From positions 1-52,314 of the forward strand of contig NZ_JAIHLQ010000044.1 of the NCBI RefSeq assembly GCF_019733355.1: a stretch of DNA of 52,314 bases. The letters run 5' to 3'. The notes under the pieces were generated by a model. It saw only the letters and a program-made list of their open reading frames with translations, had not been told where the DNA came from and did not search any database. Source of the stretch: Pseudomonas baetica. Its GTDB lineage: Bacteria; Pseudomonadota; Gammaproteobacteria; Pseudomonadales; Pseudomonadaceae. The position numbers and the translations under genes are program-made. This document shows, piece after piece, positions 33,038 to 41,928 of this stretch (positions are counted from its first letter, which is position 1; each line of letters begins with the position of its first letter).

Positions 33038-33743
33038 GCTGCTGCAACCAGCCATTCAGATCCCGCAGTTCGGCCGCGCTGATGCTGTGGCCGACCCCGG
33101 GATAAGCGTGAAACTGCGGTGTGTACTTGAGCTTCTGCAGCCGCTCGTTGGCGGCAGTGCCGTCGCGATACGGCACGCGATCATCGGCGGTGCCATGGCC
33201 GATGAAGATGCTCAGCGGCAGCGGTTGTTGTTCAGGCTTGAGCTCGGTTTTCAACACCGGCAATAAACGCCCGCTCAACGCCGCGATGCCGCCCACGGCC
33301 ACGGGTGGGCGCAGTCCCACCTCGTAGGTCATCATGGCGCCCTGACTGAAACCGATCAGGTACACCTTGTCCGGCGTGGTGTGATATTTCTTCGCCGCTT
33401 GCGCGACAAAATCCCTTAGCTTCTGACCGCTGACCTTCAGATCATCAGTCTCGCCGTTGTAGGCGCCTTCGCCTTTTTTGCGAAACCACTGGAATCGCCC
33501 TTCACCCAACGCCAACGGAGCCTGCACGGAGAGGTAGTTGTACTGCGCCGGCAGCTGGAATTTCATGCCGATCAGATCGGCCTCGTTACTGCCGTAGCCG
33601 TGCAGGAATATCACCAGCGGACGCGGATCGGCGTCTGGGTGAACTTGTTCGATGTACTTGAGCGGCAGATCGCTTTGCAGAGTGGTTTGAGCCTGAACAG
33701 CGCTGGACGCCAGCAGGGTCAACAGAGCAAACACCTTCAACAT
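33027..33743 (-). CDS. Exported alpha/beta-hydrolase (carboxylesterase/phospholipase family)
   Basis: A 238-aa secreted hydrolase with a signal peptide of about 18 residues. The nucleophile is S133 in GFSQGAMM, the acid is D187 or D188 (GHGTADDRVPY) and the base is H219 (YPGVGHS). The oxyanion region is FLHGYGSNEADL. These are hallmarks of the carboxylesterase/phospholipase group. The ATG at 33743 has GAAGGA 8 nt upstream; the frame extends through a REPIN to 33917 and that part is rejected. The substrate is unknown. Confidence 0.82.
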   Translation of the reverse strand: MLKVFALLTLLASSAVQAQTTLQSDLPLKYIEQVHPDADPRPLVIFLHGYGSNEADLIGMKFQLPAQYNYLSVQAPLALGEGRFQWFRKKGEGAYNGETDDLKVSGQKLRDFVAQAAKKYHTTPDKVYLIGFSQGAMMTYEVGLRPPVAVGGIAALSGRLLPVLKTELKPEQQPLPLSIFIGHGTADDRVPYRDGTAANERLQKLKYTPQFHAYPGVGHSISAAELRDLNGWLQQLNP

Positions 33744-33825
33744 GAGTTTTCCTTCACGGGGTGCAGGGTTTGGGGTGAGCCTAACACCCTGAAGCGAGGG
33801 TCCAAATGACGGGGGGTTGCTGATG

Positions 33826-33906
33826 TCGCCTTCACTGGCAAGCCAGCTCGCACAATAATCTGTGCCACTCACAAAACCCGTGGGAGCGGGCTTGCTCGCG
33901 AAGAGG
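33826..33906. repeat. REPIN, one worn arm
   Basis: A degenerate left arm (TCGCCTTCACTGGCAAGCCA) and an intact right arm (GTGGGAGCGGGCTTGCTCGC) lie between the esterase and aspartoacylase genes. Confidence 0.75.
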
Positions 33907-33929
33907 ACCTTGAACACAGCAAAAATCTG

Positions 33930-35042
33930 TCAGTCGTTCGTCAGTTTGCCCGTGCGAAACGGCACTCGCCCCGCCACTTTCGCCTGCCAGATGCCCGGCT
34001 CGGTATAGCGCCCGCGATCAATCGCAAACAATACCCCGCTGGTGCCGGCGTGGATCGTGGTCACACGATCCTGCAACGGATCAACCACTTCAAACAACGC
34101 ATCGCCCTTCTCTACCCACTCGCCCGCATTGCGCAGGAAACTCACCACACCGTGGTGCGGCGCGAACAGGTATTCGGTGCCTTCGAACGGCATGCCTTCA
34201 CAGCACTCTTTCGGCGTTGCCGGCCATTCGCCGCTGATGAACCCTTGTTCGGCGAGAAACCCGAGAATGGCCTCGCAATTGGCCTGAGCCTGATCGACGC
34301 GCGTATCGCCCATGCTGCCCAACTCCAGCGTTGTCGCGAGGTTGGCCGGTGGAATCGCCGCGTTGGGGAACGCCCGCGCCAGGCGCAACCAGGGCGTCGA
34401 GCAGGACTCATCGAACGAACTGCCGCCGGAGTCCTCACACAGCAACGCCACGCCAGCCTTCAACCGCGCCGCCAGCGATTGCCACCGCGGCCAGTGTTGC
34501 GGCAACGCGTAGAGGTGAATCGAGGCTTCAAAATCGCAATGCAGGTCGAGGGTGATGTCGGCATCACAGGCATGGCGCAGCAACAACCGGTGCAGCGCTT
34601 CCAGTGGCGAGGCCGGTGCCGGCAGGTCATCGAAGACCTGGCCCATGGCCTGGCGAATCAGCGCGATGTTGGCGTCAGCATCGGCGCCCAATTGATCACC
34701 GATCAACGCCGCCACCGGGGCGCTGAGCTCGACGAAGGCACGGTTGAAATTCTTGCCGCTGCCCAGTTCGAAACGGCCCATGTGCGCGCCTTGCAGGTGT
34801 TGATCCAGGCCGATCGGGTTGGCCACCGGCACCAGCTCAACCACACCTTGCAAACGGCCTTGGGCTTCGAGTTCGTTCAGGCGTTGTTTGAGCTCCCACG
34901 CGGTGCGCATGCCTGGCAGTTCATCGGCGTGCAGGCTGGCCTGGATGTAAACCTTGCGGGTGCCGGCACCGTAACGAAACACGCTGAGGGAACGTTCGCT
35001 GCCCAGGTGGCTCCAGGGCAGAACATGGTCGATGCGTTGCAT
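33930..35042 (-). CDS. Succinylglutamate desuccinylase/aspartoacylase family zinc hydrolase
   Basis: A 370-aa M14-like deacylase. Zinc ligands are H38 and E41 (ASLHADELPGM) and H168 (LDLHCD). A biotin-carrier-like C-terminal tail (GWVEKGDALFEV-type segment, about 290-350) is common in this group. It likely removes an acyl group from an N-acyl amino acid. The binding-protein gene upstream on the same strand is separated by a strong terminator and a REPIN, so it is a separate unit. Confidence 0.82.
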   Translation of the reverse strand: MQRIDHVLPWSHLGSERSLSVFRYGAGTRKVYIQASLHADELPGMRTAWELKQRLNELEAQGRLQGVVELVPVANPIGLDQHLQGAHMGRFELGSGKNFNRAFVELSAPVAALIGDQLGADADANIALIRQAMGQVFDDLPAPASPLEALHRLLLRHACDADITLDLHCDFEASIHLYALPQHWPRWQSLAARLKAGVALLCEDSGGSSFDESCSTPWLRLARAFPNAAIPPANLATTLELGSMGDTRVDQAQANCEAILGFLAEQGFISGEWPATPKECCEGMPFEGTEYLFAPHHGVVSFLRNAGEWVEKGDALFEVVDPLQDRVTTIHAGTSGVLFAIDRGRYTEPGIWQAKVAGRVPFRTGKLTND

Positions 35043-35076
35043 GGGTAACTCCTGAATAACGGATCACTGAGATCCC

Positions 35077-35167
35077 CTGTGGGAGCGGGCTTGCTCGCCA
35101 ATACGGTGTATCAGCCAACGAAGCGGTTGAATGTCAAACCGTATTCGCGAGCAAGCCCGCTCCCACA
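35077..35167. repeat. REPIN
   Basis: Two intact opposed arms (GTGGGAGCGGGCTTGCTCGC and GCGAGCAAGCCCGCTCCCAC) with a 50-nt spacer that itself contains an inverted repeat (ATACGGT/ACCGTAT). Confidence 0.9.
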
Positions 35168-35191
35168 ACGTTCTCGTGTTGATCAGAGCGT

Positions 35192-35228
35192 AAAAAAGTG
35201 GCCACCGCGTTAACGGGGCCACTTTTTT
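35192..35228. terminator. Bidirectional intrinsic terminator after the amino-acid-binding protein gene
   Basis: AAAAAAGTGGCC / GGCCACTTTTTT, with an inner CCG/CGG stem, forms a symmetric terminator 11 bp beyond the stop of the minus-strand binding-protein gene. Confidence 0.9.
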
Positions 35229-35238
35229 CTACGGCGTA

Positions 35239-36018
35239 TTAATGGCCGTACACGTCAAAGTCGAAGTACTTGTCCTGCACTTGCTTGTACTTGCCGTTGG
35301 CGCGGATTTCGGTGATGGCCTTGTTGAATTGCTCAGCCAGCGCGGTATCGCCCTTGCGCACTGCAATACCGGCGCCGCCGCCGAAGTATTTGGCGTCTTC
35401 ATAGGTCGGGCCGACGAATTCGAAGCCTTTGCCGGCGTCGGTTTTCAGGAAACCGTCGCTCAGGTTGACCGAGTCGGCCAGCATCGCGTCGAGGCGACCG
35501 GAGACCATATCGAGGTTGGCTTCCTGCTGCGAGCCGTAGCGCACCAGATCAATACCGGCCGGGACCAGCACTTCGGTGGCGTAGCGGTCGTGGGTACTGG
35601 CACGCAGTACGCCGACTTTCTTGCCTTTGAGCTCGGTCAGCGGGTCTTTGACACCTGAACCTTCCTTCATCACGAAACGTGCAGGCGTGTGGTAGTACTT
35701 GATGGTGAAATCGACGTTTTTCTTGCGATCGTCAGTGATGGTCATCGAGGACAGGATCGCGTCGATTTTCTTCACTTTCAGCGCCGGGATCAGGCCGTCG
35801 AATTCCTGCTCGACCCAGGTACATTTGACTTTCATCTGCTCACACAGCGCATCGCCGATATCCACGTCGAAGCCGGCGAGTTTGCCGTCAGGGGTTTTCA
35901 TCGAGAATGGCGGGTAACCGGCTTCGATACCGATGCGGATCGGCTTGGCGTCTTCGGCCACAGCGGTCAGGGACAACATCGACAGTGCCAAGGCACCAAA
36001 CATCACTAGCTTCTTCAT
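35239..36018 (-). CDS. ABC transporter substrate-binding protein, Lys/Arg/Orn-type
   Basis: A 259-aa periplasmic binding protein with a signal peptide of 21 residues (LSLTAVA before EDAKPIR). The opening IRIGIEAGYPPFSMKTPDGK and the GFDVDIGDALCEQM segment, with cysteines on either side of the loop, resemble HisJ/ArgT/AotJ proteins that bind basic amino acids. No permease or ATPase genes are adjacent, so it is an orphan component. Confidence 0.85.
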   Translation of the reverse strand: MKKLVMFGALALSMLSLTAVAEDAKPIRIGIEAGYPPFSMKTPDGKLAGFDVDIGDALCEQMKVKCTWVEQEFDGLIPALKVKKIDAILSSMTITDDRKKNVDFTIKYYHTPARFVMKEGSGVKDPLTELKGKKVGVLRASTHDRYATEVLVPAGIDLVRYGSQQEANLDMVSGRLDAMLADSVNLSDGFLKTDAGKGFEFVGPTYEDAKYFGGGAGIAVRKGDTALAEQFNKAITEIRANGKYKQVQDKYFDFDVYGH

Positions 36019-36262
36019 TTATAACTCCTGTGTGCGGAGGCTTTTATTGGCAGCTTCGATTCAACGTTCGGTCATGGCCAGTTAACGGCAAAAAACCGAA
36101 GTGGCCGGCAGTCTATGGCGGCGCGCACAGGGCAAATTGTTTTTAAGCGACAAATACTTACAGAAGATCGGCGCACCGGCTGACCGGGGTCAACAGGTGC
36201 GCCGTCGTGGTGCAAAGGCTGTAGGACAAGCGCTGCTTTCGTTCAAAAAATCTTGAAAAGCG

Positions 36263-36691
36263 TCAGCATTCGCAACCGAGTGACACTGCGGCAACAGACG
36301 AATCACTGAGCGAAAATCCCTCATCCAGCCAGCCGGTCACGCCGCCGATCATTTCCTTGACCGGGTAACCCAGCGCCGCCAGTTTCACCGCTGCCTTGTT
36401 GGCGCCGTTGCAATGTGGTCCCGCGCAATAGACCACGAACAGCGTGTTTTTCGAGTAACTCGCCAACCCTTGAGCCGTCAGCAAACGCCCCGGCATATTG
36501 ATCGCGCCCGGCACATGGCCACGCTCGAAAGCCAACGGTCCGCGCACATCAACCAATACAAAGTCGACCTCACCGGCCTCTTGGCTGCTGAATACGTCGG
36601 AACAATCGGTTTCGAAGGTCAGACGGTTGCTGAAATGCATCAGGGCAATCGCCGAGGGAGCGGCAGGAATTTCGCGAACAAGGCTGGGCAT
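36263..36691 (-). CDS. Rhodanese-like domain protein
   Basis: A 142-aa single rhodanese domain. The active-site loop is C89-AGPHC (FVVYCAGPHCNGANKAA), with the CH2A-type segment FVLVDVRGPLAFERGHVPGA ahead of it. It ends with two further cysteines (GCEC). Likely a sulfurtransferase. The ATG at 36691 has AAGGAG 9 nt upstream, better than 36709. It is divergent from the FtrA-type regulator, a pairing I recall from other proteobacteria. Confidence 0.83.
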   Translation of the reverse strand: MPSLVREIPAAPSAIALMHFSNRLTFETDCSDVFSSQEAGEVDFVLVDVRGPLAFERGHVPGAINMPGRLLTAQGLASYSKNTLFVVYCAGPHCNGANKAAVKLAALGYPVKEMIGGVTGWLDEGFSLSDSSVAAVSLGCEC

Positions 36692-36793
36692 CGGGTATTG
36701 CTCCTTCATCTGATCGGGTATGAACAGACTTTATCGAGCCGCAGCCTGCCGCTACAGTGGCGGACAAGACACTCATCGGGAATTTTCCGCCAA

Positions 36794-37768
36794 ATGCCAA
36801 CATCACCAGGTCTGGTCGCGATTCTGGCCTACGACGGCCTCTGCACTTTCGAGTTCGGCATCGCCGTGGAGATCTTCGGCCTGGCCCGGCCGGAGTTCGA
36901 TTTTCCTTGGTACGAGCATGCGATTGCTGCGGTCGATCAAGGGCCGATGCGCGCCATGGGCGGGATTCAGGTGTTGGCCGACGGTGGTCTGGAACTGCTC
37001 GCCGAGGCACGCACCATCATCATTCCCGGCTGGCGCGACCGAAATGCGGCGGTGCCTCCAGCCTTGATCGATGCGTTACGGCAAGCCCATGAGCGTGGCG
37101 CTCGCTTGTTGTCGATTTGTTCCGGGGTATTTGTCCTGGCAGCCACCGGCCTGCTCGACGGCCACGGCGCCACCACCCATTGGCGCTACACCACGGAATT
37201 AGCGCAACGCTATCCGGCGATTGCGGTTGATCCGGATGTGCTCTACGTCGACGCCGGCCAGTTGATTACCTCGGCAGGCAGCGCAGCCGGCATCGACGCC
37301 TGCCTGCACCTGGTGGCGCGGGACTGCGGCACTCAAGTCGCCAACTCGGTGGCGCGACGCCTGGTGATGTCGCCGCAGCGTACCGGCGGGCAGGCGCAGT
37401 TCATTCCAACCCCGGTGAGCGCGACGCCACGCAACGATCTTTCGCGTGTTATGCATTGGGCACGCGAGCGTTTGCATGAGCCGTTGGAAGTGCGCGATCT
37501 GGCGAGTGAAGCGGCGATGAGTGAGCGCACGTTTTTGCGGCGCTTCAGCGAGGCCAACGGTCAGTCGCCCAAGGCGTGGTTGCAGCACGAACGTCTGGCC
37601 CGAGCACGGGAGTTGCTGGAAAGCACCGATCAACAGAACGAGCAAATCGCCGAGCGCTGTGGCTATCGGTCGGTGGAGAGCTTTCGCGTGGCATTTCGTG
37701 GCGTGGTCGGGGTGCCGCCGTCGGTGTATCGGGAGCGGTTTGGGCGTGGGAGCAAGGCGATTTCTTGA
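36794..37768 (+). CDS. ftrA: GlxA/FtrA-type AraC family transcriptional regulator
   Basis: A 324-aa regulator with an N-terminal DJ-1/PfpI (GATase1-like) domain, about residues 8-180, containing the nucleophile-elbow-like SICSGVFVLAATGLLDG, and a C-terminal AraC domain with two helix-turn-helices, about 215-315 (RDLASEAAMSERTFLRRF, IAERCGYRSVESFRVAF). It probably controls the divergent rhodanese gene. The frame is open upstream to 36413, but that part is antisense to the rhodanese gene. Confidence 0.85.
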   Translation: MPTSPGLVAILAYDGLCTFEFGIAVEIFGLARPEFDFPWYEHAIAAVDQGPMRAMGGIQVLADGGLELLAEARTIIIPGWRDRNAAVPPALIDALRQAHERGARLLSICSGVFVLAATGLLDGHGATTHWRYTTELAQRYPAIAVDPDVLYVDAGQLITSAGSAAGIDACLHLVARDCGTQVANSVARRLVMSPQRTGGQAQFIPTPVSATPRNDLSRVMHWARERLHEPLEVRDLASEAAMSERTFLRRFSEANGQSPKAWLQHERLARARELLESTDQQNEQIAERCGYRSVESFRVAFRGVVGVPPSVYRERFGRGSKAIS

Positions 37769-37783
37769 GATGGCCTTGAAGGG

Positions 37784-37876
37784 CTCTTCGCAAGCTCGCT
37801 GCCACAGGAATCGGTGGGGTTTGCGGATTTTGTGAACACCCTACAAACCTGTGGGAGTGAGCTTGCTCGCGAAAGC
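37784..37876. repeat. REPIN, partly degenerate
   Basis: A worn left arm (CTCTTCGCAAGCTCGCTGCC) and right arm (GTGGGAGTGAGCTTGCTCGC) lie between the ftrA and FKBP genes. Confidence 0.75.
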
Positions 37877-37916
37877 ATCGGCACATGACTGCTGGAGTAA
37901 CAGACGGGTGCGAGCC

Positions 37917-38255
37917 TCAATCCTCCCGCGTCAAAACCTCCAGCAACTCGATCTCAAACACCAGATTCGAATGCGGCGGGATCTTGCCCATCGTCCGCTC
38001 GCCGTACCCCAAATGCGCCGGCACCAGCAGTTTGCGTTTGCCGCCGACCTGCATGCCCATCAATCCTTGATCCCAACCCTTGATCACCCGGCCAGTGCCG
38101 ATCACGCACTGAAAAGGTTTGCCCCGGGTGTGGGACGAATCGAACTCCGTGCCGTCTTCCAGCCAGCCGGTGTATTGGGTAGTGATCAGCGCGCCTTTGA
38201 CGGCGGCTTTGCCCTCGCCTACCTGAAGATCGATGACCTGCAGTTCATCATTCAT
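37917..38255 (-). CDS. FKBP-type peptidyl-prolyl cis-trans isomerase
   Basis: A 112-aa single-domain FKBP without a signal peptide. The pattern GALITTQYTGWLEDGTEFDS, then a VIKGWDQGLMGMQVGGKRKL segment and IPPHSNLVFEIELLEV, is diagnostic for the fold and active site. The ATG at 38255 gives the usual MNDELQVIDL start; a start at 38276 adds seven residues and is less likely. Confidence 0.9.
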   Translation of the reverse strand: MNDELQVIDLQVGEGKAAVKGALITTQYTGWLEDGTEFDSSHTRGKPFQCVIGTGRVIKGWDQGLMGMQVGGKRKLLVPAHLGYGERTMGKIPPHSNLVFEIELLEVLTRED

Positions 38256-38418
38256 GACATTCACTCTATTGTTCAACTGGCCGCCGTTTTCCCAGAATTG
38301 CCGGGTATTGGCAAGCCGTCAGCGACGATCAACGTGGTATCCGAACCGAGTGATGAACCCTTAACATAGCCAACCGCCATTACTTCCCGGATCGACTTGC
38401 CATGCTGGCAGCGCCCAA

Positions 38419-39498
38419 ATGACTCAGCTATTGATCAGCCTTGCCATCGGCGCGGTGATGCTTGCCGTCATCGCCCTGTTGATCTGGCGCGAGCGTGGTT
38501 TGCGCCAGCAGCTTGCCCAATACCGTGATCTGCTGACGCGCGCCGCCGAAGGCCGGAACATTCATCAGGACGGCGACGCCGAGCGTTTCAAGCGCAGCCA
38601 GTATTTCGCGCGGATCGGCACATGGGATTGGGAAGTCGACACTGACCGGCTGTACTGGTCAGACGCGATCTACGGCATGTTCGGTTTCAACATCGGCGAA
38701 GTGACACCTTCCTATGCGTTGTTCTGTTCCTGCGTGCATCCGGACGACCGCGTCAGGGTGCGCGCCGGCGAACTGCGTTGCCTGGAAACCGGTGAAAACC
38801 ACGACGAGGAATATCGCGTGGTCTGGCCTGACGGCACGATTCGCTGGCTACGGGAAACCGGCAATGTGGTGCGCAATGAACACGACGCGATGATCAAAAT
38901 GATGGGCGTAGTGCGCGACATTACCGAAGAAAAAGCCTCGGCCAGTTACCTCAAACACCTCGCCCACTTCGACCCGTTGACCGGTCTGCCCAATCGGCTG
39001 GTGCTTGAAGAACGGCTCTGCGAAGCGCTGGACCATGCGCGCCAGAGCTGCACGCGGGTGGCGCTGGTCTTCGTCGACCTCAACGGTTTCAAAACCATCA
39101 ACGACCAGTACGGCCACGCTGCCGGCGACCGGGTTCTGATCACCACCGCCACTCGCCTGAAACGCATCCTGCGCGCCAGCGACACCGTCGCGCGCATCGG
39201 CGGCGACGAGTTCGTAGTGATCCTGCAAGACCTCGCACCCGGCATCAACCTGCAGGACGAAGCCCGCAGCATCTGCCAAAAGATCTTCATCGAACTGTCT
39301 CCACCGATCAGCATCGGCAACGACCAGCGCCATATCGGTACCAGCCTTGGCGTGGCGGTTTTTCCCGATCATGCGACGGCGATGGATCGGTTGCTGCACA
39401 TTGCCGATCTGGCGATGTATGAGGCCAAGCGCAGCGGGAATAATCAGTATCGGTTGGGTGAGGAAAGCCCTGCGCGTCTAAAGGCGCAGGGCTTTTGA
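38419..39498 (+). CDS. Diguanylate cyclase: membrane anchor, PAS/PAC, GGDEF
   Basis: A 359-aa c-di-GMP synthase. There is one N-terminal membrane helix (about residues 4-24), a PAS/PAC domain with RIGTWDWEVDTDRLYWSD and YRVVWPDGTIRWLRETG (about 60-170), and a GGDEF domain (about 180-345) with an intact RIGGDEFVVIL active site. RASD, five residues before GGDEF, is a complete product-inhibition I-site. No EAL domain is present. The final codons lie in a terminator hairpin. Confidence 0.92.
   Translation: MTQLLISLAIGAVMLAVIALLIWRERGLRQQLAQYRDLLTRAAEGRNIHQDGDAERFKRSQYFARIGTWDWEVDTDRLYWSDAIYGMFGFNIGEVTPSYALFCSCVHPDDRVRVRAGELRCLETGENHDEEYRVVWPDGTIRWLRETGNVVRNEHDAMIKMMGVVRDITEEKASASYLKHLAHFDPLTGLPNRLVLEERLCEALDHARQSCTRVALVFVDLNGFKTINDQYGHAAGDRVLITTATRLKRILRASDTVARIGGDEFVVILQDLAPGINLQDEARSICQKIFIELSPPISIGNDQRHIGTSLGVAVFPDHATAMDRLLHIADLAMYEAKRSGNNQYRLGEESPARLKAQGF
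39464..39496. terminator. Terminator embedded in the 3' end of the diguanylate cyclase gene
   Basis: AGCCCTGCGC (39466-39475) pairs with GCGCAGGGCT (39484-39493), followed by TTTT and the TGA stop. The hairpin encodes the last codons and can also serve the convergent RcnB-like gene, whose stop is at 39508. Confidence 0.85.
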
Positions 39499-39507
39499 AT
39501 CCTGGGT

Positions 39508-39813
39508 TTAACGCGGAACCGGTTTCATCTCGACAATGGTCCCGTTGGTGATCATTACCATGACGTACTGGTCATTGATCTGCACCCACTGGGCCTGGTC
39601 GACCGGTTTTTTCAGGCCCTTGGCTTTCCAGTCGAGGGCTTTCTCGCTGCGCTGATAAACGTCTGGTGCGCGGTCATTGACCTTCAACTCGCGGTCACTG
39701 ACCGGAGATTGCACGGCGGGTTCGCTTGAGGTTTGCGCCGCTTGAACGAGTGGGCTGATCCCGGCGATGCCGGCGACGAGGGCCAGGCTGGCGATTAGGG
39801 TTTTGCTGTTCAT
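39508..39813 (-). CDS. RcnB-like periplasmic protein
   Basis: A 101-aa exported protein with a signal peptide of about 25 residues (ISPLVQA). The C-terminal part (GLKKPVDQAQWVQINDQYVM then VMITNGTIVEM) is the RcnB pattern. E. coli RcnB affects Ni/Co homeostasis from the periplasm, but many Pseudomonas paralogues are uncharacterised and this one lies about 10 kb away from dmeRF. Confidence 0.75.
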   Translation of the reverse strand: MNSKTLIASLALVAGIAGISPLVQAAQTSSEPAVQSPVSDRELKVNDRAPDVYQRSEKALDWKAKGLKKPVDQAQWVQINDQYVMVMITNGTIVEMKPVPR

Positions 39814-39917
39814 CGGTGAACCTCCTGAGATGTCTGATACCTGAACTCCGACTGCGCGGTGCTGGAATCATTCCTTGTTTTTTTCGGGGCTGGCTGGGGG
39901 ATTGTAGTTGTCCGTCG

Positions 39918-39950
39918 GGACGCGATCGCAGGCAAACCAGGCTCCCACAG
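39918..39950. repeat. Worn REP-like element
   Basis: CGCGATCGCAGGCAAACCAG followed by GCTCCCACAG resembles a Pseudomonas REP arm of a variant class in the gap between the RcnB-like and LemA genes. Confidence 0.5.
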
Positions 39951-40058
39951 GATGGCGCGATGTTCAAACGATGTGTAATCAGCTCGATCCACTGTCAGCG
40001 TGATTTTTTTGCGCTACCATGCCGCGCAAAATCGCACCGCGTGAACAAGGACATCACC

Positions 40059-40655
40059 GTGAAAACCTATCTCGTCGTCAGTCTGGTTTTGCTCGGACTC
40101 TGCGCCCTCTATGCCGTCAGCCTTTTCAACTCGCTGGTGGCGCGGCGCAATGAAATCAAGAATGCTTTCGCCCAAGTCGAAGTCCAGCTCAAGCGCCGTT
40201 ACGACTTGATCCCCAATCTGGTGGCCGTTGCCAAGGGTTATATGGCCCACGAACGCGAAACCCTCGAAGCGGTCATCGCTGCGCGCAACGCTGCAGTGGC
40301 CGTACTTGAGGCCACGCAAGCGCAACCGGGCAACGCAAAAAACATCGAGCAGTTGGGCCAAGCGGACAGCACGCTCAGCAGCGCGGTGGGTCGGTTGCAC
40401 CTGACGCTGGAGGCCTATCCCGATCTCAAGGCCTCGCAGAACATGCAGCAACTCAGTGAAGAGCTGAGCAGCACCGAAAACAAAGTGAGCTTTGCGCGGC
40501 AGGCTTACAACGATGCGGTGATGACCTACAACACCCTCAAACAGGGTTTCCCTGCGGTGCTGCTGGCAACCGGTTTCGGTCATGGTACCGATGCGGCTCC
40601 GCTGAAATTTGCTGACACGCTGGCCATCAAGGTCGCCCCGAAAGTCTCTTTCTAA
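40059..40655 (+). CDS. lemA: LemA family protein
   Basis: A 198-aa protein with one N-terminal membrane helix (about residues 3-22) and a coiled, helical body. The family signature is NSLVARRNEIKNAFAQVEVQ then LKRRYDLIPNLVAVAKGYM. The GTG at 40059 has AAGGA 8 nt upstream; an alternative GTG lies at 40041. Its function is unknown in bacteria. It is followed 23 nt later by an M48 metalloprotease, a pairing that recurs widely. Confidence 0.88.
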   Translation: MKTYLVVSLVLLGLCALYAVSLFNSLVARRNEIKNAFAQVEVQLKRRYDLIPNLVAVAKGYMAHERETLEAVIAARNAAVAVLEATQAQPGNAKNIEQLGQADSTLSSAVGRLHLTLEAYPDLKASQNMQQLSEELSSTENKVSFARQAYNDAVMTYNTLKQGFPAVLLATGFGHGTDAAPLKFADTLAIKVAPKVSF

Positions 40656-40678
40656 CCCTCGTTACCCAAGGACGGCCC

Positions 40679-41710
40679 ATGAATTTTTTTGAAAATCAAC
40701 GCAGGGCCAGACGCCAGACGACACGCTTGGTGAACCTGATGATCTTGTCGCTGCTGGCTCTGACAGTCCTCACCAGCCTGCCTTTCGTCTTCCATGGATT
40801 CGAAAATTACCTGAGCGGCACCGGCAGCCTGCTGGATGCGCTCATGGCGATGGCCGTCATTGCATCAGTGGTCAGCGGCATCGTTCTGATCGGCGGCCTG
40901 CTGAAATACCACGAACTGCGGGCGGGCGGAAAAGTGGTCGCCCAGAAACTCGGCGGACGATTGATCAGCGACAACGGCAACACATTGGATGAGCAACGAC
41001 TGATGAACATCGTCGAGGAAATGGCGATTGCCTCAGGTACCGTCGTGCCTGCGGTGTATGTGTTGCCGGAAGAAAGCATCAACGCCTTCGCGGCGGGGTT
41101 CACCCCCCAAGATGCGGTGATCGGCGTGACCCAGGGCGCAATTTCACTGTTGTCCCGAGACGAGCTGCAAGGAGTGATCGCCCATGAGTTCAGCCACATC
41201 TATAACGGTGACATGCGGCTAAACACTCAACTTGTAGCGGTTGTCTACGGCCTGCTGATCCTCGGGATTGCGGGCGCCTATATTCTCGCCAATCAACTCA
41301 AAAGTAATAAAGGTGAAAAACGTGATTCGGGGATCATGATTCTGCTGGGGGTTTTCGGTCTGGTGCTCTGCGTTGCCGGATTTATCGGTAATGTTTTCGG
41401 CAGCCTGATCAGGGCAGCAGTGAGTCGCCAACGCGAGTTCCTGGCGGATGCCAGCGCGGTGCAATTCACGCGCAATCCGCAGAGCATCGTCGGCGCCCTG
41501 AAAAAAATCGGTGCGCAAGGTTCATCTATCAGTGCTGCCCGAGCCGGTGAGTACAGTCACTTGTATTTCAGCGCGGGCGTCTCGAACCCGCTGAGTCGCC
41601 TGTTCGCTACCCACCCTGAGCTGAACGAGCGCATCCGGCGGATTGATCCGCACTGGGATGGCAGCTTCACCGTTCGCAATGCCGCTGAGCAAGCAAACGG
41701 TCAGCAGTAG
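40679..41710 (+). CDS. M48 family membrane metalloprotease (HtpX-like)
   Basis: A 343-aa protease with two N-terminal and two central membrane segments. The zinc site HEFSH (GVIAHEFSHIYNGDMRLN) is near residue 170, with the third ligand region SRQREFLADASAVQFTRNP further on. It belongs to the HtpX/M48B type. Together with LemA it probably forms an envelope unit; the role is not established. Confidence 0.9.
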   Translation: MNFFENQRRARRQTTRLVNLMILSLLALTVLTSLPFVFHGFENYLSGTGSLLDALMAMAVIASVVSGIVLIGGLLKYHELRAGGKVVAQKLGGRLISDNGNTLDEQRLMNIVEEMAIASGTVVPAVYVLPEESINAFAAGFTPQDAVIGVTQGAISLLSRDELQGVIAHEFSHIYNGDMRLNTQLVAVVYGLLILGIAGAYILANQLKSNKGEKRDSGIMILLGVFGLVLCVAGFIGNVFGSLIRAAVSRQREFLADASAVQFTRNPQSIVGALKKIGAQGSSISAARAGEYSHLYFSAGVSNPLSRLFATHPELNERIRRIDPHWDGSFTVRNAAEQANGQQ

Positions 41711-41928
41711 AGGCCGACAGGTTCAATGGATTGATTGGCAAAACTTATGCCATCGCTGCAAGCCAGATCCCAGAGCGGTTCAGCGCCCCTCACTGATCCG
41801 CTTTGCGCATCAATCCATACCAACAATGCAATTAACAGATTGTTACACCTGCGCCACTATCCACCCCAATAAAAACCGTGCGCCGCTTCCCCGTAGCGCA
41901 CGTCATAAAAGCGGTGGAGTACTTTGTC

